Shown: in pieces, positions 6,274-6,827 of the stretch | How positions within the stretch are numbered: position 1 is the first letter of the stretch | How the letters are laid out: every line of letters begins with the position of its first letter | Assembly (NCBI GenBank): GCA_002391545.1 | Contig: DGFF01000115.1 | Location: 1 to 6,827 of the forward strand | Direction of reading: 5' to 3' | Origin: Candidatus Fermentithermobacillaceae bacterium UBA3907 | Lineage (GTDB): Bacteria > Bacillota > Sulfobacillia > Fermentithermobacillales > Fermentithermobacillaceae | Length of the DNA: 6,827 bases | Program-made: the position numbers and the translations under genes | Notes under the pieces: generated by a model | Databases searched by the model: none | What the model was told of the DNA's origin: nothing | Seen by the model: the letters and a program-made list of their open reading frames with translations, nothing else

Positions 6274-6827
6274 GTGAAAAAGAAACCTTCCAGAGAATAT
6301 ACGACTGCAGAGTTATGGGGATATCGTGAGCCGACTCCTAGCGAGTTAAGATTAGCTGGAGCCTTTAAGAAGGCAGGGATCGAGTTTGATACGGAAGTTC
6401 CCATAAAGCAATTTACGTGCGGTTTTCTAATAAACGATTGGTTGATCGTAGAGGTAGATGGCGAAACTCATGTCATCTCTTCTCGTCTGGAAGATGACGA
6501 TAAAAGGCAAAAGATCCTAGAAGAATCAGGTTTCACTGTTATGAGAGTTCGAGCCATGGATATACTTTACGAATCAGGTTTGAAAAAATGCGTAGCTAAG
6601 ATCGAAAGGATGTTGGCAAAGGGCCCGCCTGGTACTGAAAAGGTTGGATTTGAACCCGTTAGGCGTGAAATTGCTGCCAAGGCTAAACGGCAGGGCGTTA
6701 AGGAACAGGAAAAGCGTGCGAGAAAAGCGGCTAAGCATTATAACCTGGATAGTACAACTGTGGCTGCAGATTCAGATTCATGCGAGAGCATGGAGGATTA
6801 CTTCGGCGAAGACGATGTAGACTTTGC
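6274..6827 (+). CDS. DUF559/Vsr-like PD-(D/E)XK nuclease-fold protein, C-terminus beyond window
   Basis: The visible 184 residues start at GTG, and the frame is open to the window end. Residues 21-98 follow the DUF559 pattern. They include TPSELRL with Glu24, an amphipathic helix, EVPIKQF (41-47), the strand LIVEVDGETH with Glu60, Asp62 and His66, DDDKRQKILEESGF with Asp76 and Arg78, and the closing strand VMRVRAMDIL (89-98). This fold is shared with the Vsr mismatch endonuclease and with many small predicted nucleases of unknown role. In relatives such as E. coli YcjD the segment before the VEVDG strand contains a catalytic DF; here it is Gly50-Phe51, so activity is uncertain. Beyond the domain come a Lys/Arg-rich stretch (about 130-154) and an acidic Ser/Asp-rich tail (from about 165), an extension not typical of the short family members. 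It follows the peptidase gene by 43 bases without a visible terminator. Confidence 0.75.
   Translation, partial: MKKKPSREYTTAELWGYREPTPSELRLAGAFKKAGIEFDTEVPIKQFTCGFLINDWLIVEVDGETHVISSRLEDDDKRQKILEESGFTVMRVRAMDILYESGLKKCVAKIERMLAKGPPGTEKVGFEPVRREIAAKAKRQGVKEQEKRARKAAKHYNLDSTTVAADSDSCESMEDYFGEDDVDF

Noticed and set aside
6248..6277. A nine-codon frame (MKKVREEKM) whose TGA overlaps the GTG of the nuclease-like gene
   Set aside because: It is too short to judge, and the GTG has its own ribosome binding site. Translation coupling is possible but not supported further.

Overview
The window is bacterial DNA of moderate GC with tightly packed genes and strong purine-rich ribosome binding sites. It holds two divergent transcription units separated by one control region. 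The lineage cannot be fixed from the sequence. The three-gene form of transhydrogenase, a Firmicutes-like MurJ and a large cytoplasmic oligopeptidase rich in cysteine would suit an anaerobic, peptide-using bacterium such as a member of the Synergistota or Clostridia. That placement is inference and is held with low confidence.

Left unit, minus strand (about 1-2205): a membrane-bound, proton-translocating NAD(P) transhydrogenase operon in the order pntAA (soluble NAD(H)-binding domain I), pntAB (three-helix membrane subunit) and pntB (membrane plus NADP(H)-binding subunit, cut by the window start after 201 residues). The genes lie 17-22 bases apart. A previously unremarked small reading frame of about 30 codons (2113-2205) precedes pntAA by 19 bases. 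It encodes one hydrophobic helix followed by a basic tail, and may be a tiny membrane protein forming the first cistron.

Centre (about 2206-2463): the divergent intergenic region. It holds a perfect TATAAT in front of murJ, two perfect inverted repeats (one with a third half-site copy nearby) and two pairs of direct repeats. The density of symmetric elements suggests operators or structured RNA.

Right unit, plus strand (2464 to the window end): murJ (lipid II flippase of peptidoglycan synthesis), an S9-family serine peptidase with a beta-propeller and a complete Ser-Asp-His triad, and an incomplete gene for a DUF559/Vsr-like PD-(D/E)XK nuclease-fold protein. In the last of these the usual first catalytic Asp appears to be Gly. 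Gaps are 71 and 43 bases with no terminator seen, so co-transcription is plausible although the three functions are not obviously connected.

No RNA gene, CRISPR array, insertion sequence or recognisable defence island was found. Most of the window is ordinary housekeeping content. The points worth checking are the small membrane frame ahead of pntAA, the repeat-rich control region and the altered nuclease motif.
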